Below are positions 1 to 10,572 of a stretch of 36,933 nucleotides of DNA, in pieces. How positions within the stretch are numbered: position 1 is the first letter of the stretch; the number at the start of each line of letters is the position of its first letter. Position numbers and translations under genes: made by a program. The DNA comes from an uncultured bacterium (GTDB lineage: Bacteria; Planctomycetota; Phycisphaerae; Phycisphaerales; SM1A02), in NCBI GenBank assembly GCA_903911205.1, contig CAIWCL010000294.1, forward strand, positions 1 through 36,933. The letters run 5' to 3'. The notes under the pieces were generated by a model, which was given only the letters and a program-made list of their open reading frames with translations, was not told the DNA's origin and searched no databases.

Positions 1-1077
1 CGCGCCGAAACTCCGCAGCGCACGTGCGTAGTAGATGTTCATGCGACGGCCGTTCTTCCGCCACGGAAGAATCGCCTCACGCAACGACTTCGACATGTCG
101 GGAACGCAGAGCTCTTCGTCGAACTCATTGACTGTTCCGAGACCAGCACACGACGAACATGCGCCTTGGGGCGAGTTGAAACTGAAGAGGCGCGGTTCAA
201 GTTCGTCGAGCGCACATTGTGGGTGGTCCGGGCATGAGAACTTCTCGCTGAAGCGATGCTCTGACCAACTATCCTTCGCCGCCGCGTCTTCAATGAGGAC
301 GGTCAGCGAGCCTTCAGCAAGTTTCAGAGCGGTTTCAACGCTCTCCGCAAGGCGCTGTCGGGAACTCTCGTCGAGCGCAATGCGATCGACCACCGCATCG
401 ACGTCGTTCATCTCATAACGGCCGAATCCGAGTGGATTTTCGCCGCCGTCCTTGAGGACTTCGCGCAAGTCGATGATTTTGCCGTTCGCACGCGCGCGGA
501 CGAGTCCTTGCTTCTGAAGCCCTTCAAGCACCTCGCGGTGGAAGCCCTTCTTGGCGCGAACAACTGGCGCACACAGCATGGCACGCTTGCCCGCGAATCG
601 GGTCAGTAACGAGTCGACGATTTGGCTCGCGCTCGTTGCGCGAATTTCCTTGCCGCAGATGTGCGCGGACTTCGACTTGCCTTTCCCGCGCTCCTCGACA
701 TGCCAACAGGTCGGTGTGCCGCAGCGCGCGAAGAGAAGTCGAAGGTAGTCCCAGATTTCCGTCGTGGTGGCCACGATCGAGCGCGGGCTGTGTCCGCCGG
801 AGCGCTGCTCGATCGCGATGGTGGGCGGAAGACCCTCAATCGCTTCGACATTCGGCTTCTGCATTTGATCGAGAAACTGTCGCGCGTACGCGGAGAGCGA
901 CTCCATGTACTTGCGTTGACCCTCTGCGAAAATGGTGTCGAACGCGAGCGAACTCTTTCCCGAGCCCGACACGCCGGTGATCACCACCAATTTGTCGCGC
1001 GGGATCTCGACCGAGAGGTCTTTGAGGTTGTGTTCGCGGGCGCCGCGGACGCGGATCGACTTCTCGGGCGTTGCCAT
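1..1077 (-). CDS. uvrA: Excinuclease ABC subunit A (UvrA), 5' part only
   Basis: Damage-recognition ATPase of nucleotide excision repair; UvrA2 loads UvrB onto lesions in the cytoplasm. The gene is read on the minus strand from ATG at 1077 and stays open to the window edge, giving 359 codons of a protein normally near 940 residues, so the C-terminal half lies outside. Seen directly: the N-terminal signature [11 protein letters not shown], Walker [10 protein letters not shown] (about residues 35-43), the family motif [11 protein letters not shown], and later [15 protein letters not shown] with the CxxC pair that begins the zinc-binding region. No convincing Shine-Dalgarno sequence precedes the ATG. 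The order uvrB then uvrA on the same strand suggests co-regulation, but a 555-bp gap separates them. The assignment is firm. Confidence 0.96.
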   Translation of the reverse strand, partial: MATPEKSIRVRGAREHNLKDLSVEIPRDKLVVITGVSGSGKSSLAFDTIFAEGQRKYMESLSAYARQFLDQMQKPNVEAIEGLPPTIAIEQRSGGHSPRSIVATTTEIWDYLRLLFARCGTPTCWHVEERGKGKSKSAHICGKEIRATSASQIVDSLLTRFAGKRAMLCAPVVRAKKGFHREVLEGLQKQGLVRARANGKIIDLREVLKDGGENPLGFGRYEMNDVDAVVDRIALDESSRQRLAESVETALKLAEGSLTVLIEDAAAKDSWSEHRFSEKFSCPDHPQCALDELEPRLFSFNSPQGACSSCAGLGTVNEFDEELCVPDMSKSLREAILPWRKNGRRMNIYYARALRSFGA

Positions 1078-1632
1078 AGGGGGGCGATGATAGGCCTCAG
1101 GGCGTTGTAGGGCGGGGCAGCAGGTTGTGGGACTCCATTTCGGAGGTGCACCCGTCCGTTCTGCGGTCGCGAAGTTGCCTTTCCAAGGAATCGACGCTCT
1201 TTTTGCGACGTCTCCCTCGCTTGAGCCGAAGAGTTCAGTAGAGATTGACTTCTCGTTGACTCTGAACCCACATGACACCCGTTACCGCACCACTTTCCAC
1301 ACCGACCGAGACCGCGCCCGCGGCGCACGCGGGGGCGTTGGTTCCAGCGCAGCCGGTGACGATGGTGGTGGTGGAAGCGACGACGGTGGCTGAGAATGGG
1401 TTGATCTCGCCGAACACGCAGACACCGTCGCCGGTGACACCTGAGTCGAGCGACTCGCGTTGGCCGAATCTCCGTTCCGACAAGCCGAATCCGGGCTCCG
1501 ATGATTGGCGCGCACTGCAAGGGCGCGCCTTTTCGTTACGCCTGCGTGGCCCGCACGGTCAGATCGGCGCCTGAACTTTCTCCGTCTCTCGACGTGTGAA
1601 GTGCGCACGCAACGTCGCTGCCGTTGGATTCG
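1078..1632. other. Gap between uvrB and uvrA, coding status unclear
   Basis: No recognisable gene. Two overlapping opposite-strand open frames exist: plus 1272-1574 (100 codons, Pro/Thr/Ala-rich) and minus 1235-1483 (82 codons, Ala/Val/Thr-rich). Their wobble positions coincide, so GC bias cannot separate them. Neither has a clear ribosome-binding site or family motif. A GC-rich hairpin (GGCGCGC at 1507-1513 paired with GCGCGCC at 1523-1529) followed by TTTT could be a plus-strand terminator, but it lies inside the plus frame. The minus frame would be collinear with uvrB and uvrA. Either could be a small lineage-specific gene; both could be chance. Confidence 0.4.
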
Positions 1633-3795
<2,163 letters not shown>

Positions 3796-3815
3796 AGGAG
3801 CGCAGCGTACGCGCG

Positions 3816-6416
3816 TCAGGCCCCCGCGACGAGTTCACGGGTTGGCTTTCGCGAAAGCCCGAGAACAGCAGGGGTTGCCGCGAGCAACGCAACAACAACG
3901 ACGACGCCTGCTCCTGCCGCGAGTGGGATCCACGGAATGACCCACGCGAGACGGAGGCCGGCAAAGTCTCGGTACAGGGCCACGCCCATCCATGCGAGCA
4001 TCAATCCAAGCGCGGTGCCAGAGACGAGCGCGGCGATTGCCATCACGACGGTCTCACCGAGGACGAGCGCGACAAGAACGCGCGTAGAACCGCCGACGGC
4101 GCGAAGAACCCCAAACTCGCGCGTCCGCGCAGAGATTCCGGCCGCAACCACGCTCCCGACGCCGATCGCCGCAAGCGCGAGTGCCGCGAGCGCGACCGCA
4201 GAAGTGACCGCAAGGACGGTGCCGCCGATCTCTTCGACGAATCCGCGAATAGCACGTCCACTGGAGAAGACCGCACCGGGCACCGCATCGCTCACAGCGT
4301 CGCTGAGCGTCTTCTCACTCGTCTCATCGAGTCCGGGGTCGAGACGCAATTGCATGATGTACGCGTCGCGGGTGTCGAAGTGTCGCTCGACGGCGGCGAA
4401 GTCCATGAAGACGCAACTGACGGCCTGCTCCATGTAGATCTGCCGCATGCCGAAGGTCTGCGTCGCGATGTCAAGACCTGCGGCGGTGACCACGCCGACG
4501 ATCTCGAATTCGGCTTCGTTTGTGCCCGACCCCAAGCGCAACTTCGAGCCAACGCCGAGGCCACGTGCGATGAGAAACTCAGGCGCGACCAAAATCGCGT
4601 CGCCCTCTTCCAGGCGCGGAATCGCGGCTTCGGGCGTTCCCTCGATCCAATCGAGACGATTCATTTCGATGAATGGTCGCGGTTCAAATCCCACGCAGAC
4701 CACGTTGGTCGGTCCCATGCCTTCCACGCCAAACACCTGTTCGCCCGCGATTTTGAGCGGGAGATAGCCAACGGGGAGCGCATCGACAACATGTGGCAGC
4801 GCGCGAAGACGCGCTTGCTCATCCTTCGAGAGCCCGGAGGTGCAGAAGACGAAGCCATCGGCAAACCGCACGCGTTCGCGGAGATCTCGAATGATCGCGT
4901 CGCCGTTTGATCGTGTCGAAACAAGTATCGAAACCGCGACCATGAGGGCGCCTGCGGTGCAACCAAGTCGCCACGGCATGCGCGCGACGCTTCCCGCGAG
5001 GAGTCCACGCGGAAGGACGAAGACGCGCTCCAAGAGCGGGCTTGCGATCCACGAGACGGCGAGGGTGAGTGGAACTGAGAAGAGGAACCACGCGATGTGG
5101 AGCAGTGGAAGTCCGACGAAGATGTAGATCCAAAATCGAGTATCGCGTGAGGATGGGAGTAGTCCAAGCGCCCAAAGGCCGATGGCGGCGAGTGCCGCAA
5201 CAGAGGCGAGCAAAATGGGACGCGCGCTTGGTTCGCGCGCACGAATCGCAAGGGCTTCCAGTGGAGAAATGCGCGCGGCGCGAAACGCGGGGAAAATCGC
5301 TCCGAGGAGGCCCGCGGTCAGTGCGCCCGCCAGAGCCAGCGCGATCCCGCGCGGATCAACCGCAACGCCCGCTTTCAGAAACTCGCGGTAGCACACGGCG
5401 AGCAATCCGACGAGCGCGATGCCGAGCGGGATACCGAGCACGCCTCCCGCGAGTCCGATCGCGCCGCCGACAAGGACCTGTGCCCCGAAGAGCTGTCGCC
5501 GCGTGGCGCCGATCGCACGTGCAACGCCCATCTCGCGCAACTCTTCGAGGACCGCGGTGGTCATACCTGTTGCGACGATCGCAGCGCACGAAAGAAACGC
5601 GATCATGGTCGCGATCAACGTGGAAAGTTCACTCGCCGCAATTTGTTTGTCGAGTCCGGTTCGCACGCGCTCGGCCGGTTCGCAAAGCAGGGGGTCGCGA
5701 AGCAATTTGGATCGATCTTCGCACCACGCTTCTGCAGCGGTGTCGTCGGAGAGCGCAATCGAGATCCCCGTGAGTTTCCCGGTCCTTTTTGAGGCTTCCG
5801 CGAGCGTTGCGAGATCGATCTCTACGAGTGGGCGCTGAAGCGCGCCGAGCACGGGTCGCTGATAGATGCCTGCGACGATGACCTCGAGAGGTTTTCCGAA
5901 TCGCACGATGCGAAGTCGATCGCCGGGTTTCGCCTCGAGTGTCTTCGCGGTTTGCGGATCGAGTACAACTTCACCCGCGCGTTCCACGCGGCGACCTTCT
6001 TCGATTTCAACTTCGCGGAAGAACGCATCTTCATCAGGCATGACTCCGCGCGCTTGCACGGTGGCACGCGGCGCGCGCGATGCGCGGTTGCGCTCGCCTG
6101 TGTCCGACGTTTCGCGTGGATGTTCCAGCGTGATGGAGGCGAGGAGCCTCCCGGCGGCACGTTGTACGCCGGGCCACGCGCGCACTTCGTCGAGAAGCGC
6201 GGCGTCGAACGGCTCCGCGTAGCGATGCACCACACGCGCGTCGGTTTCACCCATCGCGCGCGCGATCGATGCTTCGAGACTCGCTTGCGCTGTGCGCATC
6301 CCACTTGTCACGGCAACCACGAGGCTGGTCGCGAGTGCAACCGCGGCGATGAGCAGGAGGGTTCTACCCCGCCGACCGAGCAAACTCCTGCGTGCGAAGG
6401 GCCAGAGTGCCCGCAT
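3816..6416 (-). CDS. ABC transporter permease with two FtsX domains (MacB/LolC/YbbP-like)
   Basis: Inner-membrane permease of 866 residues, partner of the ATPase immediately upstream. Visible order: a first membrane helix at about 18-40, a MacB-type extracytoplasmic domain (to about 250), three helices of a first FtsX domain with the typical [15 protein letters not shown] loop, a central pair of helices, a second extracytoplasmic domain, and a C-terminal FtsX domain with the matching [14 protein letters not shown] loop. This duplicated layout and length resemble YbbP rather than single-domain LolC/E. ATG at 6416 overlaps the ATPase gene by 53 bp and has a near-perfect Shine-Dalgarno (GGAAGGAGG) five bases upstream, which fixes the start. 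The family moves lipoproteins, lipids or peptides or transmits force rather than importing solutes; the substrate here cannot be told. Confidence 0.9.
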   Translation of the reverse strand: MRALWPFARRSLLGRRGRTLLLIAAVALATSLVVAVTSGMRTAQASLEASIARAMGETDARVVHRYAEPFDAALLDEVRAWPGVQRAAGRLLASITLEHPRETSDTGERNRASRAPRATVQARGVMPDEDAFFREVEIEEGRRVERAGEVVLDPQTAKTLEAKPGDRLRIVRFGKPLEVIVAGIYQRPVLGALQRPLVEIDLATLAEASKRTGKLTGISIALSDDTAAEAWCEDRSKLLRDPLLCEPAERVRTGLDKQIAASELSTLIATMIAFLSCAAIVATGMTTAVLEELREMGVARAIGATRRQLFGAQVLVGGAIGLAGGVLGIPLGIALVGLLAVCYREFLKAGVAVDPRGIALALAGALTAGLLGAIFPAFRAARISPLEALAIRAREPSARPILLASVAALAAIGLWALGLLPSSRDTRFWIYIFVGLPLLHIAWFLFSVPLTLAVSWIASPLLERVFVLPRGLLAGSVARMPWRLGCTAGALMVAVSILVSTRSNGDAIIRDLRERVRFADGFVFCTSGLSKDEQARLRALPHVVDALPVGYLPLKIAGEQVFGVEGMGPTNVVCVGFEPRPFIEMNRLDWIEGTPEAAIPRLEEGDAILVAPEFLIARGLGVGSKLRLGSGTNEAEFEIVGVVTAAGLDIATQTFGMRQIYMEQAVSCVFMDFAAVERHFDTRDAYIMQLRLDPGLDETSEKTLSDAVSDAVPGAVFSSGRAIRGFVEEIGGTVLAVTSAVALAALALAAIGVGSVVAAGISARTREFGVLRAVGGSTRVLVALVLGETVVMAIAALVSGTALGLMLAWMGVALYRDFAGLRLAWVIPWIPLAAGAGVVVVVALLAATPAVLGLSRKPTRELVAGA

Positions 6417-7134
6417 CGAGCCTCCTTCCTTGGCTGTCGGAGGTGTCGAAACTTCCAGCGACGCGTCCGTCGCGGAGCACGATCACGCGTTCGCAGTTGG
6501 CGGCGGCTTCGGGTTCGTGTGTGACCATGAGGAGCAACGTGTTTCGCTCGCGCGCGAGTCGTGTGAGCAACTCGAAGAGCCGCGTCGCTGCGGCGCTGTC
6601 GAGATTGCCCGTCGGTTCATCAGCGAGGATGACCGAAGGCGCAAAGAACAGGGCTCGGGCGATTGCGACGCGTTGTTGTTCCCCGCCTGAAAGGGCGTCT
6701 GGGCGATGCGATGCGCGCGCTCCGACACCGAGTTCATCGAGCAGGGCTCGCGCGCGCGGTTCCGCATCCTTTCGCACCACGCCGTCAAGGAGTGCGGGCA
6801 ACATCACATTGTCGAGCGCGGACATCGACGGCAACAGGTTGAAGTGTTGGAAGACGATTCCGATGGTCTTGCGGCGATAGCGGGTGAGTTCCGCTTCGTT
6901 CATGCAATCAATGCGTGCGCCAGCGACGGTGATCTCGCCGGACGATGGGCGATCAAGCCCCCCGATGAGATGCATCAGCGTGCTCTTCCCGCTGCCGGAC
7001 GCTCCCATCACGGCGAAAAAACCGGCGCCGGCAATGTTGAGATCGACACCACGAAGCGCCTCGACCTTGCGAGAGGCAAGGTCGTAGGTCTTGGTGACAC
7101 CGCGACAGGAAATGCTTGGCGGCGCGGCTTCCAT
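6364..7134 (-). CDS. ABC transporter ATP-binding protein (LolD/MacB/YbbA-like)
   Basis: Cytoplasmic ATPase of 256 residues that drives the adjacent FtsX-type permease. Motifs in order: Walker A GASGSGKST (44-52), Q-loop FQHFNLLP (about 95-102), signature LSGGEQQRV (148-156), Walker B VILADEP (168-174) with the D-loop GNLDS, and switch His in THE (206). The LSGGEQQR and DEPTGNLDS forms are characteristic of the LolD/MacB/FtsE class. Its start is 12 nt after the gcvH stop and its 3' end overlaps the permease gene, so ATPase and permease are probably translationally coupled. Function as an ABC ATPase is certain; the transported substrate is unknown. Confidence 0.95.
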   Translation of the reverse strand: MEAAPPSISCRGVTKTYDLASRKVEALRGVDLNIAGAGFFAVMGASGSGKSTLMHLIGGLDRPSSGEITVAGARIDCMNEAELTRYRRKTIGIVFQHFNLLPSMSALDNVMLPALLDGVVRKDAEPRARALLDELGVGARASHRPDALSGGEQQRVAIARALFFAPSVILADEPTGNLDSAAATRLFELLTRLARERNTLLLMVTHEPEAAANCERVIVLRDGRVAGSFDTSDSQGRRLDAGTLALRTQEFARSAG

Positions 7135-7146
7135 GGCAGTCGCCGA

Positions 7147-7527
7147 TCAGTGCGCGTTCTTCGCGTCGTACGCGGGGCCGTTCGGCAAAGCCTGAATTGC
7201 GGAGAGATCCGCAACTTCGAGCTTCACGAGCCAACCGTTGCCGTAGGGATCGCTGTTCACAAGCGAGGGATCCTTCGCGGCGGCATCGTTGACGGCAACG
7301 ATCTTGCCCGCGGCTGCGGTGTAGATCTCGCTGGCGGTCTTGACGCTCTCAACCTCACCCACCGAGGCGCCCGCGGCGACGGTCGTGCCGACGGCCTTCA
7401 TCGCGACGTAGGTGACGTCGTTCAGCTGATCCGCCGCGTGCTGCGTGATGCCGACCGTGACGGTCGAACCTTCGATGCGGAACCACTCATGGGTTTCGGA
7501 AACGCGGCAATCGGCGGGAGTCGGCAT
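7147..7527 (-). CDS. gcvH: Glycine cleavage system H protein
   Basis: Lipoyl carrier of the glycine cleavage system; shuttles the methylamine group between P and T proteins and can relay lipoyl groups. It has 126 residues, the usual length. The N-terminus has the family sequence HEWFRIEGSTVTVGIT and the lipoyl site GEVESVKTASEIY places the modified lysine at residue 63. The distal motif SDPYGNGWLVKLE completes the fold. No gcvT or gcvP lies nearby; the next genes downstream are an ABC transporter and uvrB. I looked for a glycine riboswitch upstream and did not find one. The assignment is firm. Confidence 0.97.
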   Translation of the reverse strand: MPTPADCRVSETHEWFRIEGSTVTVGITQHAADQLNDVTYVAMKAVGTTVAAGASVGEVESVKTASEIYTAAAGKIVAVNDAAAKDPSLVNSDPYGNGWLVKLEVADLSAIQALPNGPAYDAKNAH

Positions 7528-7651
7528 GCTGGATCTCAGGCAAGGTCGTTGGATGATCGGAGGAGGGGGGCCCGACGGCTCCCCGAGAAGGGGCGGATGG
7601 TAGCGTCGGGCGAGGAGGTCGAGATCTCGTGCCGGTTGGTTTGGGAAGCGG

Positions 7652-7813
7652 TTGCAAACGCTCGGACACGAAGTTATCGTCCCTCGTACCCTCTTCGGGC
7701 TCTCCTCTCGCGTACTCGTTCCACTCCACGCGCGAACGCCTCAAACCCACTCACAAGATTTCTCCCTCTGGAATGCGCCGACGCCTTCGTGCACGCCGGC
7801 GCGTTCTTTTTCG
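7652..7813 (+). ncRNA. Possible small RNA or leader RNA with promoter and terminator
   Basis: A promoter-like pair TTGCAA (7652-7657), a 17-nt spacer and TATCGT (7675-7680) precedes a terminator-like hairpin at 7772-7813. Together they would bound a plus-strand transcript of about 125 nt with no open frame of note. It sits between gcvH (minus) and the 8159 operon (plus). It could be an independent small RNA or an attenuated leader of the downstream operon. It matches no RNA family I recognise (SRP RNA, 6S and glycine riboswitch were considered). Both boxes match the sigma-70 consensus at only four of six bases. Confidence 0.22.
7772..7813 (+). terminator. Terminator-like hairpin
   Basis: AATGCGCCGACG (7772-7783) can pair with CGCCGGCGCGTT (7794-7805), with a G-T wobble and one mismatch, around a ten-nt loop. 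CTTTTT follows directly. It points to the plus strand although no plus-strand gene lies upstream, which is why a small RNA or attenuator is suspected. Confidence 0.4.
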
Positions 7814-7895
7814 AGTGGGCTCGGGCCCGGCCTGACGCGTCGCGCTCGAGCCGACCCGTCGGATGTGTCGCAAGGGATTCGGCATCCTTGCTGGC

Positions 7896-8001
7896 CTCCT
7901 CGTCGACCTTCCCGTCAACCTCCTCGTCGACCTTCTCCTTGCCCTTCTCTTTGCCCTTCTCCTTGACCTTCTCCTTGCCCTTCTCCATGACCTTCTCGTG
8001 G
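7896..8001. repeat. 12-bp tandem repeat, eight full units plus a partial one
   Basis: Degenerate 12-bp units beginning CTCCTCGTCGAC and drifting to CTTCTCCTTGCC run from 7896, with a partial last unit to 8001. Because 12 is a multiple of three, every frame stays open: one plus frame gives a Leu-rich stretch and one minus frame a Lys/Glu repeat (KEKGKEK). No frame has a credible start, ribosome-binding site or neighbouring domain, so I treat it as a minisatellite in an intergenic region rather than a gene. The rest of 7528-8158 holds nothing else I can support beyond the listed sites. Confidence 0.7.
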
Positions 8002-8014
8002 CACGCGCCGCGCG

Positions 8015-8023
8015 TGGTAGACT
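8015..8023 (+). promoter_or_regulatory. Possible extended -10 promoter of the 8159 operon
   Basis: TGGTAGACT fits an extended -10 element (TGn followed by TAGACT), about 135 nt before the GTG start at 8159. No good -35 box is visible at the right distance, which is tolerated with extended -10 promoters. It is the best candidate I see for transcription of the four-gene run. Confidence 0.25.
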
Positions 8024-8158
8024 CGACCGGCTGTCGCCGGACGGCCGTGCGCGCGGGCGTGGTTCCCTCGCGAGGCGTACAAAGGGAGTTCTTTCTTGGA
8101 GGGTTGGCTTCGTTTCGGTCTCCCATCGCGGGCGACCAGTTCTTGAAGCCATTTCGTC

Positions 8159-9049
8159 GTGCAACCTGAGATCTTGCTCACTCTGTCCGCCGGGTCGGTC
8201 GCTCCGCTTATCGCTGAGAAGGATCCGCGCTGCCCCTCGGTCTTCGCCGTGCCGCAGTTCGTGGCCACCGACCTTCAACTCCGCGGGTTGAATCTTCCCG
8301 CGACGATGCTCTCAGGTTTCGGTGTGCCGGAGATCGACCGGTTCCGCGATGAGGCGGATCGTGCGCATTGTCCGGTGCTCCTCCTGACCGAAGAACCGCC
8401 GATTGACTTCACCGAGCGCGGCCTAGGTTTCGCGAAGTCTCGCGATCGGCTTTCGCGTTTGGCACTCGCCGCGAATCGCCTCGGTTGCCCATCCATCGCA
8501 GTGCGTGCGGCGGCGGTTGATACCGACGCGGCGTTCGAAGCGACCGTGCTTGGCGTGAAAACGGTGCTCAAAGACATCGATCGCTACGAACTCAACTTGT
8601 TGCTTGCGCCGCACGAGGGGCTCACGTTCGACCCGACGCGCCTCACCGATCTCATCAAGAAAATCGGTGGGTTCCGCATCGGAAGCTATCCGAGTTTTGC
8701 GCACGCGCATGCCACCGGGGACGTCGAAAAAACGCTCCGTAAACTCGCACCCTACGCGCCCGCGATTTGCGCGAGCGTGCGTGGATTTGCGAAGGATGGC
8801 ACGCACGACGGCTTCAGTCTTGAGGTGTGTGTTGAGAGCGTTCGGAGCGTGGGCTACGGCAACACGCTTGCACTTGACTTTGTTGGAATGGCCGACGAGA
8901 CCGACGGCAAATCAAAGGGCAAGAAGAGTGCGAAGAAGTCCTCTGTCGACATCGTTGCCGAACTCGACATGGCGCGCCGTGTCCTTGAAGCAGCAACGAT
9001 GGAGCCGGAAGTCGATGAGGATGTGGAACTCGTCGAAGAGGAGGAGTGA
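8159..9049 (+). CDS. Xylose-isomerase-like TIM-barrel protein
   Basis: A 296-residue cytoplasmic protein resembling the sugar phosphate isomerase/epimerase (AP endonuclease 2/xylose isomerase-like) superfamily. Support is the alternating strand-helix pattern and segments such as RLSRLALAANRLGCPSIAVR and LNLLLAPHEGLTFDP, which sit where barrel strands carry metal ligands in that fold. Exact ligands are not obvious and it may not be an active isomerase. The C-terminus is Lys-rich and then strongly acidic (EPEVDEDVELVEEEE). GTG at 8159 is chosen because an in-frame TGA lies 12 nt upstream and it is the first start after it. The cmk start follows its stop codon directly, so it heads the cmk-plsC-nucleotidyltransferase run. 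Function is inferred at fold level only. Confidence 0.7.
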   Translation: MQPEILLTLSAGSVAPLIAEKDPRCPSVFAVPQFVATDLQLRGLNLPATMLSGFGVPEIDRFRDEADRAHCPVLLLTEEPPIDFTERGLGFAKSRDRLSRLALAANRLGCPSIAVRAAAVDTDAAFEATVLGVKTVLKDIDRYELNLLLAPHEGLTFDPTRLTDLIKKIGGFRIGSYPSFAHAHATGDVEKTLRKLAPYAPAICASVRGFAKDGTHDGFSLEVCVESVRSVGYGNTLALDFVGMADETDGKSKGKKSAKKSSVDIVAELDMARRVLEAATMEPEVDEDVELVEEEE

Positions 9050-9811
9050 GTGAGCGTCGTGGCCGCAACCGCCGAATTCATCGTCACCATCGATGGACCC
9101 GCAGGGACGGGCAAGTCGACGGTGGCGCATCGTCTCGCGCGGCGCCTCGGGCTCGAGTTCCTCGATACCGGCGCGATGTACCGCGCGGCGGCGTTGCGTG
9201 CCCTCGAACTTGGAATCAATCCGGCCGACGGCGAACGCGTTGCTGCGCTCGTGCGCGATCTTGAGATTCGATTCAACTGGCGATGTGATCCGCCGGACCT
9301 CTTGGTTGACGGCGAATCCGTCGGTGACCGCATCCGTACGCAAGAGGTGACGCGCGCGGTGAGTGCTGTCGCATCGAACCCGATCGTTCGTGCGGCGATG
9401 GTTGAAGCGCAGCGTGAAATCGCAAGCCTGCATCCTCGCCTCGTAACCGAGGGTCGCGATCAAGGGTCGGTGGTTTTTCCGGATGCCCATGTGCGAATCT
9501 ATCTCGATGCGCGGCCGGAAGTGCGAGCGCGTCGGCGCGTCGAACAGTTGGCGACGAAGGGAATCGTCACGTGCGAAGCCGAAGTGTTGTCCCAGATTCT
9601 TGAACGGGATCGCATCGACTCGACACGTCGAGATGGCCCACTCGTCTGTCCGAACGGTGCCGATGTGGTCGACACGAGCGACGTTGATATTGACGATGTG
9701 ATTGATCGACTCGAATCCATCGTGCGTGCACGCGCGGGCGCAGCACTTCGTTCGGCGCATCGCGCGCATGGCGGCCATGAAGATCGTGGCGACGGAGCGC
9801 GCACTCCGTGA
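9050..9811 (+). CDS. cmk: Cytidylate kinase
   Basis: Phosphorylates CMP/dCMP to the diphosphates in pyrimidine salvage. It has 253 residues, slightly longer than the usual 225 because of a His/Gly/Ala-rich C-terminal tail. Walker A GPAGTGKST is at residues 16-24, then the CMP-binding LDTGAMYRA motif, and the conserved VTEGRDQGSVVFPDA segment with the acceptor-site Arg-Asp; the lid carries RDRIDSTR. GTG at 9050 is preceded by AGGAGG at a spacing of about five bases, within the previous gene's acidic-tail codons. The stop overlaps the plsC GTG. The cmk-plsC pairing is common in bacteria. Secure. Confidence 0.96.
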   Translation: MSVVAATAEFIVTIDGPAGTGKSTVAHRLARRLGLEFLDTGAMYRAAALRALELGINPADGERVAALVRDLEIRFNWRCDPPDLLVDGESVGDRIRTQEVTRAVSAVASNPIVRAAMVEAQREIASLHPRLVTEGRDQGSVVFPDAHVRIYLDARPEVRARRRVEQLATKGIVTCEAEVLSQILERDRIDSTRRDGPLVCPNGADVVDTSDVDIDDVIDRLESIVRARAGAALRSAHRAHGGHEDRGDGARTP

Positions 9812-10572
9812 GTTCCACATCGCCTTCCACGTCGTCTTCCACGTCGTCTTCCAATTCGGCTTCAACGTTGAAGCGTCCCATTCCGAACCCGTTCGCATTC
9901 CGGCGTCGTGTGCCTGGGCGTTCATTCATCCGCACCGCGTGGTGGGATTTCTGTGCGTTTCTCTGCTGGAGCGCGTTGAGAATCTGTTACGGGCTTCGTC
10001 GTCTGCATCGCGAGCGCGTGCCAAAGACGGGCGGGATCCTCGTCATTTCGAACCATCAATCTTTTCTCGATCCCATGGTGAACGGGGTCACCGTTTGGGA
10101 TCGCCAGTTCACGGCGCTTGCGCGCGACTCGCTCTTTGTAGGGCCGCTCGGTTGGATCATTCGTTCCGTCTCCGCGCGACCGATCCGGCGTGAAGGCGGT
10201 GACCTCGAAGCAATGAAGGCGGCGCTTGCTGAACTGGAGGCAGGCCGCGTTGTGATCATCTACCCGGAGGGCACGCGATCGCCGGATGGCAAGATGCGCG
10301 AGTTCAAGCGCGGCGTGCTGCTCCTCGTCAAAAAGGCAAAGCCGACGATTCTCCCAATGGCGGTCGATGGCACTTTCGACGCGTGGCCGAAGGGACGAAA
10401 ATTCCCGCGGTTGCGCGGCAAGGTTGTCTGTATCTGCGGCGAACCAATGTCAGGCGAGGAACTTGCGAAACTCGACAGCGAGCAAGCCCTCGCTGCGATG
10501 CATGACGCGATTTCTCGACTTCACGTGGAAGCTTGTACCGAGCGCGCGCGATGGAGCGGAGGCGGTCGATGA
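9808..10572 (+). CDS. plsC: 1-acyl-sn-glycerol-3-phosphate acyltransferase
   Basis: Membrane-associated acyltransferase that converts lysophosphatidate to phosphatidate in phospholipid synthesis; 254 residues. Motif I is NHQSFLDP (82-89, catalytic His83 and Asp88), the glycerol-phosphate-binding motif is YPEGTRSPD (152-160), and later KPTILPMAVDGT corresponds to motif IV. A hydrophobic stretch at about 45-62 could hold the membrane. The GTG start overlaps the cmk stop as GTGA. The first 20 residues are almost only Ser/Thr, encoded by a 12-bp tandem repeat; this extension is unusual and probably disordered. The 3' end overlaps the next gene as ATGA. Confidence 0.94.
   Translation: MSSTSPSTSSSTSSSNSASTLKRPIPNPFAFRRRVPGRSFIRTAWWDFCAFLCWSALRICYGLRRLHRERVPKTGGILVISNHQSFLDPMVNGVTVWDRQFTALARDSLFVGPLGWIIRSVSARPIRREGGDLEAMKAALAELEAGRVVIIYPEGTRSPDGKMREFKRGVLLLVKKAKPTILPMAVDGTFDAWPKGRKFPRLRGKVVCICGEPMSGEELAKLDSEQALAAMHDAISRLHVEACTERARWSGGGR
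9820..9867 (+). repeat. 12-bp tandem repeat in the plsC 5' end
   Basis: Four units related to TCGTCTTCCACG (9820-9831, 9832-9843, 9844-9855, 9856-9867). They encode the Ser/Thr-rich N-terminus of the acyltransferase and keep the reading frame. Confidence 0.85.

Noticed and set aside
7528-7700. Glycine riboswitch upstream of gcvH
   Set aside because: None of the conserved aptamer sequences could be found on the minus strand; only a short CCCC-GAGAA-GGGG hairpin is present.
7674-8126. Minus-strand frame rich in KEKGKEK, and a Leu-rich plus frame through the same DNA
   Set aside because: Both come from the 12-bp tandem repeat, which keeps all frames open. No start signal, domain or neighbour supports either.
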